Shown piece by piece: positions 24,562-37,509 of a DNA stretch of 64,000 nucleotides (the stretch's first letter is position 1; every line of letters starts with the position of its first letter). The notes below the pieces were generated by a model that was not told the origin of the DNA, did not search any database, and worked only from the letters and a program-made list of their open reading frames with translations. The stretch is from Vitellaria paradoxa (taxonomy: Eukaryota > Streptophyta > Magnoliopsida > Ericales > Sapotaceae), in assembly GCA_019916065.1 (NCBI GenBank), contig JAINTL010000104.1, positions 1-64,000 of the forward strand. Direction: 5' to 3'. The position numbers and the translations under genes are program-made.

Positions 24562-26732
24562 TGTCACACTCCGAATTCCACAACTCGAGTACGTGAATAA
24601 AGAAACACACAGTATACCATTTAACAAATTTTCTTGTCCCATATCAGAGCTACACACAAGCTAAAGAGCAATGAATATAAATAAAAGTTAAAATAAATAA
24701 GCTCATATGTAAATTTAAATAAATACCTTAGTCAAAACCAACTAGGTAACAAAATTCCAAGATAAAACTACAACCTCTAAGACTAATCCTAAATAAATAT
24801 TCACCTCACAAATAGAGGTTTATTACAATCCACTAAAATAATTTTATTAACATTTAAATGTAAGTAAATAAAAAAAATAAAATTTTAATTCCTATGCTCA
24901 GAAGGTATAGCACACGACTCAAATTCATTACCTGCATCACAAGTTGTAAGGAGATGAGCGCTAATACATGTGATTGGAACCCTAATAATAATATAAATGC
25001 AATAATGCCCTAGCATGTTACTAGGGGAAACATTTTCTGCATAAATAACGATTCAAATAAGAAATTAAAATTTATGTATTAATTACTTCTTGTCTTGCAA
25101 TTTAATCCTGTATTAACATCACATAACACATCATAATGAAAGCAATTTGGTTGTTAAGTACTGCTCATTGGTTGTCCTGTAGCTATAGAACCCAACCAAT
25201 ATACGCCATTTTTGGGTGTTCTGCTTGAGTATCCCATAGAAACAGGACCCTAACCAATATACACATCTCCTGATCGGGTGTCTGCTTCCTAGGCTAAAAC
25301 CTTGGGAATCTACTTCAATGTCCACGGCCTTAGGCATCTGCTCGTCGTAGGTACTAGCCTATCGGAACTCGATTACCACTCCCAAGCAGAGGTTTCGAGA
25401 ATTTTCAACTCTTGGGTACGTATACCTAATATTTTTCATACCTGTCAACCCAAACAAATCACAACATTAAATTTCACCTCAAACCCATATTAAATAGAGT
25501 TCTCCTTAATTGTAAGTTTTTTTAACTATCAATTCATCAACACATTAAATAACACAAATTTTAATCGCATTAAGCAATCAACCACAAATTCCACAATGCA
25601 TTATATATATACATATATATATCCAATTAATGCTTTAATTTTAACAATTCAATCAATCATATCTAGATTAATCATGGTAAAGACTTAATAAGTAATAATA
25701 ATAAAATTGTCAAACAATCAAACATGACACAACTTAGTATACAATTTAGTATACATTCATATATATATATATAATCATGCTGAACGAGACCACAAAAGAC
25801 CAAAAAACAAATTTGTATATACACATACACTAGAATTTTCCCCATACGTTAATATATATACACACATATATATATATATATATATTTTACATCTGTATTT
25901 ATATATACAGCACATAGACAGTAGTAAAGAGTTTTTGAGTTATCTCTGTTTCACCAAATGCGTTATATATATATATATATATAAACCTTCTAAGCTTTAG
26001 GATTTCTTTGAGTAAATCAATTGTTTTTTTGTATACAAACACACAATATACATGAAATCGAAACCCTAACAGTATATATATATGAACTGTATGCATCTAT
26101 TTATATGTTTATATATCACACAAGCAATAGAAAGGCCCTGCCCCTTACCTCAAGATGTGCAGATTTTATATATATTTACACAGGAGATTTTGATTGGTCC
26201 GGCAAGATAAAAGACACAACAAAGAAGAAAGCACAATACCGTCAGCAAAGAAGAAACGCAACACAATAAAGAAATAAGATAACATAACGAAGAAAAGAAC
26301 TTAGCCATTGCCGTAGTTGCCTAGGGTTTTAGGGTTCAATGCTTTTTTTTTTTTTTTTTGTGCACTGCATATCTCAGTGTATAAATAGCTATCAGATTAG
26401 TATTCAAGTGGAGAAATAATTCTAACTCTCACGTTAACTCAATCAATTAACATCAAATTTTCTTTAACTAATCACCTTTTAAATAACTAATATATTATTA
26501 TATTTATTATCATTTTTTTTACACTTAATTCAATAATATCCATACAAATAATGAACTAAATAAATATGCCTCACATAATTTTACATTGACCCTAATCTAC
26601 CAAAAATATCAAAATACAAAAAAATACAAAAAAAAATATCAAGTCCTAAAACTATTAAATTTAAATGGATATGTGAAGTCACTGAATAAAATTAATGGTA
26701 AAAATATATTAAAATAAATTCAGGTCATTTTA
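24562..26732 (-). mobile_element. Solo LTR (family A), second copy
   Basis: It starts TGTCACACTCC and shares the landmarks of the copies at 1581-3409 and 30218-32117: the 'gtacgtgaataaagaaac' opening, the tandem 'ccaaccaatatac' block (25,180-25,265) and 'ttgggtacgtatacc' (25,411). The end appears at about 26732, where 'ttcaggtcatttta' matches the expected 'ttcgggtcattaca'. I see no convincing target duplication, so an end may be eroded or rearranged. Many (AT)n tracts have expanded inside. Sense strand is probably minus by analogy to the copy at 30218. Confidence 0.75.
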
Positions 26733-28049
26733 GCCGTACCAAGCCATTTGTCCTTAAAAATGGATTAGTGTATTAATCAAAAGAGTTTTAAAAATTAATA
26801 AATTAAATTGGACCCAACTGGAAATATAGTACCCTTAACTCAAACAGTCATTCAGTGAGGTCGGACATTTTTGGACCTCAATTTTTTGCCTAGCCTTTTA
26901 TATACCAAGTATTCTATATGTTACGTTCATTTGTCGATTTTTCTTTTTGATTGCTAAAATTATAAGTATTTAATAAAATAATAATAATGGCATTTTTTAA
27001 CTATTTATCAGAATATTGTTAACATAGAAAACACCATTGCAAATGACATATTCAAAAAACATACTTTAAAATGGCGTCTTTTTATATATCTATACTTTTG
27101 TATATGTATAATAATCTTTACATAGAGATAGATTGTTAGAATACTTATAGCGATGGAAAGAGACGGTTCTCTTTTGAAATTCTGTACGCAGTCGAAAACA
27201 TTTCTCACATCTCTAGATGTATGGACCAGAAACGTTTTTTCACATTCAAATAATTTTTATTATTTAACTATTTCAGATTCTTTCAATTACAAATTCATAC
27301 ATATTCAAGAAACTTTAATAATAATGTATTTAAATTTAAAAATTAAGAAAATATTTAATTTATGTAATAGTACGCAATAATGGTTTAAACCAAATAAAAC
27401 TAAATATAATTATTTCACATTTAATATTTTTAATTCATTTAATTGCTTCACAATTTCTTTATTTAAAAATCATACTTATTCAAAAGAAAACTTTAATAAT
27501 AAAGGGTGTGTTAAAATTAAAACTCGAAAAAAAATTTTAATTTAATAACAATAATACATGTTAATGGATTAAAAATACAACTAAAAATACTTTAAGTCAT
27601 TTATATGTATGATATGATAATTAATATTTTTAAATTCTAATAAATTGTTTAATGAAATGCTTGCTCGTAAGTCATAACTTGCAAAAAAAATAATAAAAAA
27701 ATAAAAATAAATATGAATAAATAAATGTTATATGGCATCATTTAGTGGCATCATATCATATGGTCTAGCTTAACTTGTTACCTAAGATTTGAATTGTGTT
27801 AGTAATAAGCATGCCTGAAATCTTTTTAAAAAGAAAAAATACTACCTTGGTAAAAAAAAAATCTATAATAAAAATAAGATGATTTTTTTAAAAATGTCAA
27901 TCTTACAAATTAAGACCCAGTGGTTAAAAACTATTTTTTCTTCATTCAATGATTGAGATTATTTTTATATTTTTACTTCTCGCTCAATACTTTTTTTAAT
28001 AGATTCTACTACTATCTATCTTAAAAAATGGGTTAAACATTTTATAATT
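26733..28049. other. AT-rich DNA, no gene seen
   Basis: Very AT-rich with scattered short frames of low complexity. No domain, repeat boundary or RNA gene is recognised. Confidence 0.4.
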
Positions 28050-28310
28050 GAGTTGTTTAAATGAAAATAATCTTTTAAAGTATCCCTCTTTTTCTATTCG
28101 TCCTCAAATTATCAAATACACCTATTACATTCTTAAATTATTCAATTCTGTTCTATTTGATCCAACACTAATTCTATCCATTACCTTAAGGGATTCGGAC
28201 ACTTAGAATGAAATAGATAGTTTGAACATGTAATCGATGCGTTTGATAGTTGGGGATAAAATAGAAAAAAGAGATCTAGTTTGAGAGATATTTTCATAAA
28301 AAATTCTTTG
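28050..28310. mobile_element. Fold-back MITE, copy 1
   Basis: The left arm ('tatccctctttttctattcgt', near 28,081) and the right arm ('aaaaaagagatctagtttgagagatatt', near 28,265) are imperfect inverted complements over about 100 bp. A related element with the same arms is at 32830-33090. No coding capacity. Ends are approximate because the outer part of the left arm has diverged. Confidence 0.6.
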
Positions 28311-29085
28311 TGAATTTAGGTTCATTTGTAACATTTATGTTTTTTTCATTTATCTTTAACATTTTTTATTTTTAATTTATTATTTTTAGTTATTCTTTTT
28401 TCTAAATAAAAATAGAAACATGTCTGCTAATATAATTTTGTTTACTGGTAATTAATTTCATTTTATAAAATATTTAAATTTTAATAAGTTTTTATGAATT
28501 TAACTAAATTTAATAAAATATGGTTAAACTAATTTAATTTAACATTATAATAATTATTTTTTAATAATAATCAATTTTAATAAAGTATATTAATAAATAT
28601 CATAATTTAATAATAAATTAATATTTCATGTATTAAAATTAATTCAATGAAACAAAAATATTTCATAAAAAATAATTTTAAGAGGTAATTATTACTTATT
28701 AAAAAATTAAAGTTAATAAAATAATTATTTCAATAACAAACTATTATTTTAATAGTTCTATTATTAATTTACTAAATAAGTTATTTTAATATGTAATTAT
28801 TATTTATTAGAACATTATTATAATCTAATAAAATAAATTATTTAACAATAAATTATTATTTTATTTTTAGTTAATTTAATTTCAATAAAAATAAATATTT
28901 AATATGTAATTATTACTTTTTAAAAATAATTTTTAGTTTAATAAATAAATCATTTTAATCAAATAACTCCATTATAACATTATTATTTTAATTTTAATAA
29001 AATAACTCATTATAATAATATGTTATTTATTAAAAATAATTTTAGTTTGATAAATATTCAAATAAAGTAATCCATTTTAATATGA
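28311..29085. other. Extremely AT-rich DNA
   Basis: Almost only A and T, with repeated words such as 'aataaattatt'. No feature beyond base composition is seen. Confidence 0.4.
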
Positions 29086-32000
29086 TGTATGATAACCCAA
29101 AATTTTAAATTTTAACTATAATCAATAATAATAATAATTAAATTGAATAATTACTAGTTTCCTTGGCCAAACATGGCCTAATAAAGAGGTGTTTCCTTGG
29201 CCCACCCCATGTGCCCTTCCTTGGTTGCCAAGTATATATTTGTGTAGCTTGATGATTGGCAAACATAAAAAAAAAAAAAGGCTTCATCATGCACGTGTAA
29301 GGTGCACTTGGTAGCAAATGACTTAGGCCTTATTTGCCTTGGTAACCAAAGATTGGTTTAAAGGACCCGTGTCACCCCCTATTTAATTTGGTAATGATGG
29401 TAGGGGGGCAAGTGGGCGGCTTGGAGACTCCCCACGTGGAGTAATGCATGCATATATATATATATATATGCCATGGGTTGGCCGAGAGGAGCAGAACCGG
29501 GAAGAGGAGAAAAAAAAAGGAAAACAGCAAAAGGGGGAAGAAAGAGAAGAGAGATAAAAAAATAAAAGAAAAAAAAGAAAGAGAAAAAAAAGAGAGAGGA
29601 AAAGAGAGAGATCAGTGTCCAACTCATATAAATTTTTAAGTCTTCTAATTAAATTCATTTCTCATATGCCTGTGCTATCCAATTGTGAAAGAGAGATCTG
29701 ATTTGTGCATATGGCAAATTTCTGGTTTCCACAAAGTACGAGGTAGGGAAATTAATGTATTATTTATACTTTTTGTATGTGTATTTGATAAGAAATAATT
29801 GTGAGTTTAAGTTTATATCATTATTAAATTAATATTAAGTTGATAACTGAAATTTCAGTGACACTAAAGTTGTGATTAGATTGATACATTTTCTATTTAG
29901 TGTTGATACATGCTGTGATATGTTGAAATAAGGTAAACATGTGTTCATGGTGAAACAGATAATAAAATAGAGACATGGAATTGTGGATGTTGATACATAC
30001 TCACAGATATTGTTGTTTAAGCTTTAAACAATGTCAAAGGAAAATTCTAAGAAAATGTTGATTTTGTGGGGAAAGTGAGGATATTGTACAAAATAGGAAG
30101 AGTTAAGAGATGCTTTGGGTTGAAAGACCCTAAACCTGCGCAGAACCGAGTAAATGTGCCCATGGACAGTAATCCAAAACGACGTCAGATGTAATAAAGG
30201 CTCACCATGGCCCCTAGTGTAATGACCCGAATTTTTAATTTAATTTAGTTATTATATATACCTTATTCAGTGAATTTATTCGTTATTTAAATTTAATAAT
30301 TTATAATTTTGGTATTTAATTTTAAGTTGTATTTAAAATATTAATTTTGGGTTATATTTGAAAAAGATTTTAAATTTTGGGGGAAGGGGTGTAATTTTCC
30401 TAATCCTATGGGAGTAGGTAAATAATTTAGTTTGTTAAAATTAAATTCTGCTATTTATATATTTATACTGCCAATATTTATAAAAAAAAAATTAGAAACC
30501 CTAAAGAAAAAGGTGTATAGGCTGCCGGCTTGATCTTCTTGTGCATGTCGATTGTCTTTCCGTTGGCAACTGACTGACTTTCGATTTTCGAACCGCAACC
30601 CAGGTAAGGGGCCAAAACCCTCTTATATATCTTCACTTAATGAATGCCGTTCTGGATTGATGAACAAATCAAATTAGTTTTAATATATATATCCATGTAC
30701 ATCTAAGGTAAAAGGACGAAATCATTATTGGTGTACTATTAATAGATATTCTATTACATATATGCATTTAACATTTGATGGCATTTGCTGGAAACGTCCA
30801 TTGAAGTTGAAAGTAAACTTGTGTGATTTGTTCTTTTTTTGTCTTCATGTGCACACTAGTAAATAATATATATCTATATATTTGTTGATATATTTGTAAC
30901 AAAGCAAACGAAACAAAAAATACTACACCCCAGATGTGATTAATTATATATATATATATATATGCATATACATCTTTATGTGTACTACCGCACTTTATAC
31001 TTGCCGCACTTTATATAGATTAAATATCTATATATATATTATAATGAGATTAGGAGCTTGCACAGGAATGTTTTGTTTTAGTTGTTTGGGTGTAATTTTA
31101 TTAATTTGTTTGATGTGTAATATATTGGACAGCGTACTGTGTGGCTACGTAATCTATAAAAAAAAAAAAAAAAAATTTGATTAATGTGGAATTTAAGTAA
31201 GAATTGATTTTATGTTTTATTTGGGTTAAGAAGCTACTGAAAATATCGGATATACGTACCCAAGGGTTGTAAGTCCCGAAACCCGCGCGGGGTTGGTTAT
31301 CGATTCCAGTAGGCTAGTAACCTACGAACGAGCAGATGCCTAAGGGTGGCATATTATATTCCTAAGATTTCGGACTAGGAAGCAGGACACCGAAGGATGG
31401 TGTATATTGGCTGGGTCTTGCTTCTACGAGACAACCAAGCAGACATCGAAGGATGATGTACATTGGTTGGGGTCCTGTTTTCTACGGGACAACCAAGCAG
31501 CAGTATCTCAAAAATCAAATTGATTTTTCTTTGATGTGTTATGCGGTGCTAAAACACAATTAATGGTAATGAAATGAGATAAATAAATAAATTTAAGTTC
31601 TTGTTTGAATTGCTACTTATGCGTGTTTGTTTCACTTAGTAGCATGCTAGGGCATACTGCATTTATTATATTATTTTAGGGTTCCGAGCACACGTGGTAT
31701 TAGTGCTAAACCCCTTACAGCTTGTGATGCAGGTAGTGAATTTGAGACACATGCTGGACCTTCTGAGCATAGGAATTAAAGTTTTATTTATTATTATTTT
31801 TTTTTTGTTGTAATTTTTTTAGACATCTAGGAAATTATTTTTGAGTGGACTGTGACAAACCTCTGTTTTGAGGTGAATGTTAATTATTTTTTGTTTTTTC
31901 TAGAGATTGGTTGGGTTTAGTTTTGGAGCTTTGTTTACCTAGTGAATTAACTGAGGCGTTTATTTTAAATTTAAAGTTTAGTTTTATTTATTTTATATTC

Positions 32001-32780
32001 ATTGCTCTATAGTGTGGGTTTATGGCTCTGATGTAGGACAGAGAAAGTTATTTAGATGTTGGCATTATGTTTTTTCTTTGTTTCACATGCTCGGGTTGGG
32101 AAATCCAGGGCGTGACACCTGGAATCGGATCCATAAATGACGGGCGCAAGGGTGATTTACGACCCATATATTTGTACGATATTGTGCTGATAGATTTGGA
32201 CTACCACTGTGTATGTGGGACAGTCTTTGTAGAGCATCCTTTCACACCTTAGGACACAACAAAATAATGAATATGGAAGGTTGACAAGAGGAAATAAGGT
32301 TATGATGGACATTAATGTTGTCCTATTCTGACAATGTGATTGATGTATTCGATGATTTTTTGTTATATTCATGCCGAATTCCCAAAGGCATTACAAAACA
32401 GTATATTTTTATACATTGTGAGCACATGTGGTTTAGTGCTCACGTCCCCACAGATTATGTTGCAAGGGTGTAGAACCTAATACTTAGGCAGCGCCGGTAC
32501 AATCATTTGGAGCCCTATGGTGCTGTTGGGCAGCTTTTCGACTTAGATGTAATAATTTTCAAGCGTGTATGTCGTTTTATGGATTAGAAGAAACTTATGT
32601 TATCTAGTTCTATTTAAATCCATGGTATATTTTATTAATAAATAAACATTGTATATCTAAATCAGTTAGAGGAGAGACCAATGGTTTTGAAAATAACTAA
32701 TGAGATCTGTAATGGACCGTGATATATTAATTTTCAAGTTAAACTCACTCCTCGGAATCTCGAAATTTCAGGGCGTGACC
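29086..32780 (+). mobile_element. Solo LTR related to family B, split by a nested LTR
   Basis: The left part (29086-30217) starts TGTATGATAACCC and the right part (32118-32780) ends GGGCGTGACC; both ends match the TGTAATGACCC..GTGACA pattern with decay. The flanks share ATGA (29082-29085 and 32781-32784). The halves carry family-B landmarks in the right order: 'ggttgaaagaccctaaacctgcgcag' near 30,119 and 'agtgctcacgtcccc' near 32,434. The two halves are separated by the solo LTR at 30218-32117. The original length was about 1.8 kb. A purine-rich tract (29,505-29,612) gives spurious open frames. Confidence 0.65.
30218..32117 (+). mobile_element. Solo LTR (family A), nested in an older LTR
   Basis: It starts TGTAATGACCCG and ends GGGCGTGACA. 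Flanks are CCTAG (30213-30217) and CCTGG (32118-32122), a 5-bp target duplication with one mismatch. It is the inverted relative of 1581-3409 and 24562-26732. The tandem block typical of the family appears here at 31,390-31,500. This is the best-preserved pair of ends in the family and fixes the sense orientation. A TATA-like 'tatttatatatttatac' occurs near 30,453, but promoter function is inference. Confidence 0.8.
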
Positions 32781-32829
32781 ATGATGCAAAAAATGAATAA
32801 AGTAAAATTGAAAAATATTTATAAAAGAA

Positions 32830-33090
32830 GAGTTTTTTATGAAAATATTCTCAAGCTATCCTCTTTTTGTCTATTTCGTACTTAAACTATCAAACACATC
32901 TATTACATTTCTAAACTATCCAATTTTGTTTTATTTAGTCTGAATCCATTAAAGTTAATGGATGGAGCTTAGTGTTCGAACTAAATAGAATGGAATCAGA
33001 TAGTTCGAGAATATAATAGGTGCTTAATAGTTTGAGGATGGAATAGAAAAAAGAGGAATAGTTTGAGGGATATTTTTCATAAAAAACACT
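32830..33090. mobile_element. Fold-back MITE, copy 2
   Basis: Terminal inverted repeats start AGTTTTTTATGAAAATAT (near 32,831) and end, as reverse complement, AGTGTTTTTTATGAAAAATA (near 33,090). The arms pair imperfectly over about 110 bp ('ctattccatcctcaaactat' on the complement against 'ctatttcgtacttaaactat'). It is homologous to 28050-28310. No open frame. Superfamily not assigned because the target duplication is unclear in AT-rich flanks. Confidence 0.65.
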
Positions 33091-33586
33091 TTAAATTTCC
33101 CCTATTCTAGAGTGGAAATAATACGTAAATCAAAATTACCAACTTAAATTATGCCAAATTATGATTTCTATAAAGTTGAACTTTTCAAATTAAAGTATTA
33201 TAATTTGTGTTTCTTTTATGGTGCTTATCAAAAATTAATAGAAGAGAGAGAAATCAAATACATATATTACCTACTATAACTTTTTGTCTAAAGTTTTTAA
33301 CTATATAAGAAACTTAATACTAATTTTGTTCAGAATATTAATTTTGTTTAGAGTGTCATAGACATGATTATTACTAATATATATCTAATATATATAATAT
33401 ACCTAAAAATGCACTCAAACAATAATATCATAATAAAATTACATTTTTATTAAATTTCTTAGTTAAGTGATAAGTCCAAAGTTTCAATCTATAGCATTAC
33501 CCTTCTCGAATAAGACTTGGTGTAACCAAACAATAGGCGGAAGATTTCTGATCAAGAGGGACTTAGATTACAATTTCATATGTATG

Positions 33587-33618
<32 letters not shown>

Positions 33619-34982
33619 TATATATTTGGAGGATAATATTAAATATTATTGTCAAAATTGCCGTTGTAAGCCTGTCAAAAATAGCATTTTTTTTTCTATT
33701 TATATTTTTAAAATTTTGTAAACTGATAACCGAAAGATGTTTGTTAAATTAATTTTGTTTTTTGTTTTTAAAAAATAAAAATATAAACAAAAAAACGTTA
33801 AAAAAGAAATGCTTTCACTCTATTTTTTTCACAAACTTTTGTCAATTTTAACACATTATCCATTTTTTATCATATTAAAATAAATTATTTTATTCAAAAT
33901 TTTATTAAATTAAAAGTATTTTTAATAAATAATATAATTAATTTAATTTAATCTAATTATCTAAATTAATAATTAATATAGTTTATTAAATTATTGTTAA
34001 TAAATATAGTAATTAAATTATTATGAGATATATTTTATTTAATTTTTAATAAATAATATATAAATATAATTAATATATTTTATATTTACTGAATTAAATA
34101 ATGTATAATAGTATTTTATCCAATTGTTTTTAATAAATCATATAACTAAATTATAATTTAATTTATTAATTTAAATTAATTAATCTAATTAATTACATTA
34201 ATATGAATTAGTTTTATTAAATTAATTTATTTTTTAAAAAATAATAAAATTAAATATCTTATTAAAATAAAAAAATTAATAATTAGAAACAAAATTTTAT
34301 TTACAAACACAATTTTTATTTTTATTTAAAAAAAATGACAACACGTAGGCCCTTTTCATAATTTAAATACGAATTTATTGATAACTTGGAATATGATACA
34401 CTTACTCTCCATCATTCTTTTGAAGTGGTACATTCGCTACTTTTAATAATAATTGTTCTTTAAATCAATACCTTCTATATTTTTTATACAATTTAGTCTC
34501 AAACCCTTCATTTGAAATCAAGACTACATAAACAAAGCCTTAAAACTATCTTGCAGTAATCAAAGAACCATTAAACGGAAACTAATGCCTTTCTCATATT
34601 ACAATAATCTAAAGTGCGAGACCTCATCACATCATTTAGTATAAGATCTAATCAAACATTATCAAATATCCAAAATTTAATAATTATGTCAATTTATATC
34701 TATATTCAAATATCCAGAAATTTAATAAACATGGTAAATAATTAATTTAATTCAAATAGGTGTCAACAAAGGTCAATTTCAAGTTAAAGCCTTAGAGACA
34801 CTTCATATTCAAATTTCCTCAACAAATTTGTTGCAAGAAGTGAAGTATTGATAGCCCTAAAATAATCCCACCGCATTGTAGCTGAAAAAGGGAAGGTAAT
34901 AAGTTTCAAATTCTAAGTTGAACTCATCAATGTCAAAATTTTAAACAGCACAAGGGTAAGTACAGCTAGCTCATGACCAAAA
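33091..34982. other. AT-rich DNA, no gene seen
   Basis: Contains the (TATG)n microsatellite at 33580-33625 and a very AT-rich stretch (33,720-34,330). No coding or repeat boundary is recognised apart from these. Confidence 0.4.
33580..33625. repeat. (TATG)n microsatellite
   Basis: About ten tandem TATG units with one interruption (TATA) near the start. It is expected to vary in length between individuals. Confidence 0.9.
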
Positions 34983-37507
34983 CTATAAGCCTCTATCATA
35001 GGGTACTCAAACACGACATCTTTGCCAGAAAAGCTTCCTGTAAACTGAAGCATGAGTTTCCAACTTATACTCGGTGTTGTTTCTCTCCTTAGGTTCCAAG
35101 AAAACCTGTCCACAAGAAATACCGTTAGGAATTTAAGCCTACTTTGTTACAAGGGAATACAATGGAGTACATTCACAAATTATAAAAAAATTCTATTCTA
35201 TTACTACAAGTACAATGTAACCTCTCAATTAGTGTACCAAACAAATAATGGAATGAAATTGTGGGAAAAACACTTTGTTTTCGGAATGTGAAGTTTTTTT
35301 TAGGAAGACATGTTTTTAATCCATTACCACATTAAAATATGAGGGAGGGGCCCAGAAGTAGGATGGGCTGAGGGGATTTCAATTGCCTTATTAACTAGGC
35401 TACCCCATGAATTCACCTTTTAATCCTTGAGGGTATGATTAGATCAAAGATTTGCTAAAAAAAAATGAAAGAACTCAAATTACTTCTGTAGTTTAATTTG
35501 TATTGACAATGGTTGTGAAAACGCATGAGATTTGAAAAATTAGAAAATTAATTTACTGTGATATCTTTTGTTTTTATATGTTTCATAATCCATTGAAATA
35601 ATAATTTACATTTGAAATTTAATGTTTCCTATCATTTTTCTCATCCTTTTACTTTTCCCTCACCAAATCATCCTAGCAAACCCTTAGAGAACTAGAACAG
35701 GAATCAACAATTCCTTTGGTCAAAGGAGATAAGAAAAAAAAATAAAGAAAATAAGAAGCTAAATGCAGTATATATATATTAGTTATTTGCTACTTAGTCC
35801 TACATTTACCTTCATTATCTTGGATCCATCAATGTGATATCTAACACGCTTCCCAATGATCTCAGCAGGAACAATATCCTCAAGCATGGCGTCATGCATA
35901 GTAATGAGTGTTCGGCTACAGGGCTATTGAACAGTTGAGCCTTTCCTTGGGGCCTCGATATCCTTCGAGTTGTGATCAGGATCACATCCTACCAAAAAGA
36001 AGTCATTACAAACACATTCAGCAAAAGGTATGTCAACGTCACAAGAAGAGCAAATTATGCAGGTACAATTATCAGTATGACAAGTTAGCACCAAAAGAGA
36101 ACTGAAAATACATTACAACCAACAATAGAGTGGGATAGTAAAAAGCACCAAGATTTATCACTCAGCAAACATCAAAGTGCTTGCGAAAAATGTAATTAGG
36201 AATATGCTAAATTCAGATTCATCAACCGAGTCGTTAGATTGGGTAAATAATAGTGCAAAACATAGTGTCCAAAGTATTAGAACTTTCAACAACACACGAT
36301 GCACACACATCAGCAATGCATAGACGCACTAGAATTAACATTCAAATGCAAAATTATGATTGGTTGATCACTAGAAGAAATTCACAACTATAAAAAAACT
36401 CAACTTGCACACGACAGGAACATGAAGAGGTTACAATAATTCAATATTGTAAATTACTAGCTTCATTTTACTTTCAAGACCAAAATATGATATGCTTTTG
36501 GCATGACATAAAGAGATATCTCAATGCAAAGAATGGCCCCCCGGGAAGATGTTGAAAATTTAAAAACAAAAATATATAAAATGTCATAATGGCCATAGCC
36601 TAGGAAGACAGAGACGAGGTGTAATGCTTCTGGCATAACTAAGTAAGATATCATATGCAAAAAGGGGCCCCAAAAAGGTGTTCAAGATAGTAAGAAATAT
36701 ATGCCATAATGTCCACAACCCAACCTCATGAACTAGAGAGAAGGCAAGACAATGTGGCTAAAGCAAATGTAGCTAATGATTTGTTAGGTGCTGACACAAG
36801 GTATTTGATTAGCACTAGACCGTCAATAAGCATAAAAGATGTTCAAACATGATAATCCACTTTTAACATAAATGCAACCACGCAAGGACCAACAATGTGG
36901 AATATTTACCAATGATCATTAACCTAAGAAGCATTGCCTAATTACACCACCAACCCAATGGGATCCATTAACCATGCCAATTGAGACACCTATCATTTGT
37001 ATTCAAATTGTTAATAAATTGTTTACTCCCACTGGATTTCTTACTTTGCCACTAAATTTCTTCTCAAGCTCCCTAACAAGCCTAACATGAATCTTTCGAA
37101 AAGCCTTTCTCAGCCTGCATGGCATATGGATGACAATCAGCCTTCCGGTTTCCAGAAACATCAATTTGACTGCAATAATGTAGAGCACAAAACAAAGCAT
37201 TCATTAGCCATGCAAAGACCATATTTCTTTATCTAAGCATGGAGTAAAGAATTTTAATTACTAAATTTATGAAAAGATCCTTCAAATCAATTTTCAACTC
37301 TTGGTTAATGTTCTCAAAATCAAACGAGGCCTGTGGAGATAGTAAAGCAGATTGTCAATCACATCTACAAAATGGTTGTGCCCAGTAGGCAGGAAGATGG
37401 TTTTTGACAAGTGATAAATCAATAAAAATGGCCTGAGCAACTAACTCCTCGAACTCAATGGGTTCAACATCCTTATCTTTGTGGATTTTCTTCTTTATAG
37501 TGTACAT
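34983..37507 (-). pseudogene. RPS7: 40S ribosomal protein eS7 pseudogene, introns kept
   Basis: Five minus-strand blocks match eS7, a small-subunit ribosomal protein of about 190 residues: 37433-37507 (MYTIKKKIHKDKDVEPIEFE), 37262-37330 (FDFENINQELKIDLKDLFIN), 37045-37169 (IDVSGNRKA.., then [20 protein letters not shown]), 35810-35988 (DVILITTRRISRP.., [20 protein letters not shown]) and 34983-35105 (NNTEYKLET.., GKDVVFEYP). Together they total about 571 nt, close to a full coding sequence. Four of the five have consensus splice borders; the first ends CAG|GC rather than GT. Lesions: 1-nt frameshifts near 37,148 and 35,950, a stop near 35,925 where Arg is expected, and 1-nt insertions near 35,024 and at the normal stop. 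It is therefore a duplicated, non-processed pseudogene. A functional copy should exist elsewhere. Confidence 0.88.
36485..36716. repeat. Two-unit tandem repeat inside the RPS7 pseudogene intron
   Basis: Two diverged units of about 120 bp in direct order share 'atg(c)ttttggcat(g/a)ac', 'gatatc', 'gcaaa', 'ggcccc' and 'atgtcataatgg' or 'atgccataatgt' in the same order (36,485-36,600 and 36,610-36,716). It lies in the long intron between eS7 exons at 35,988 and 37,045. Confidence 0.55.
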
Positions 37508-37509
37508 CT

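Noticed and set aside
26821..26860. Alternative right end of the solo LTR at 26854 with GTCAG/GTGAG flanks
   Set aside because: Comparison with the copy at 30218 places the homologous end at about 26732; the sequence beyond has no match in the other copies.
29379..29658. Overlapping open frames rich in Phe/Ser/Leu (minus) and Lys/Glu/Arg (plus)
   Set aside because: They result from a purine-rich low-complexity tract inside an LTR; frames are open on both strands and encode only skewed residues.
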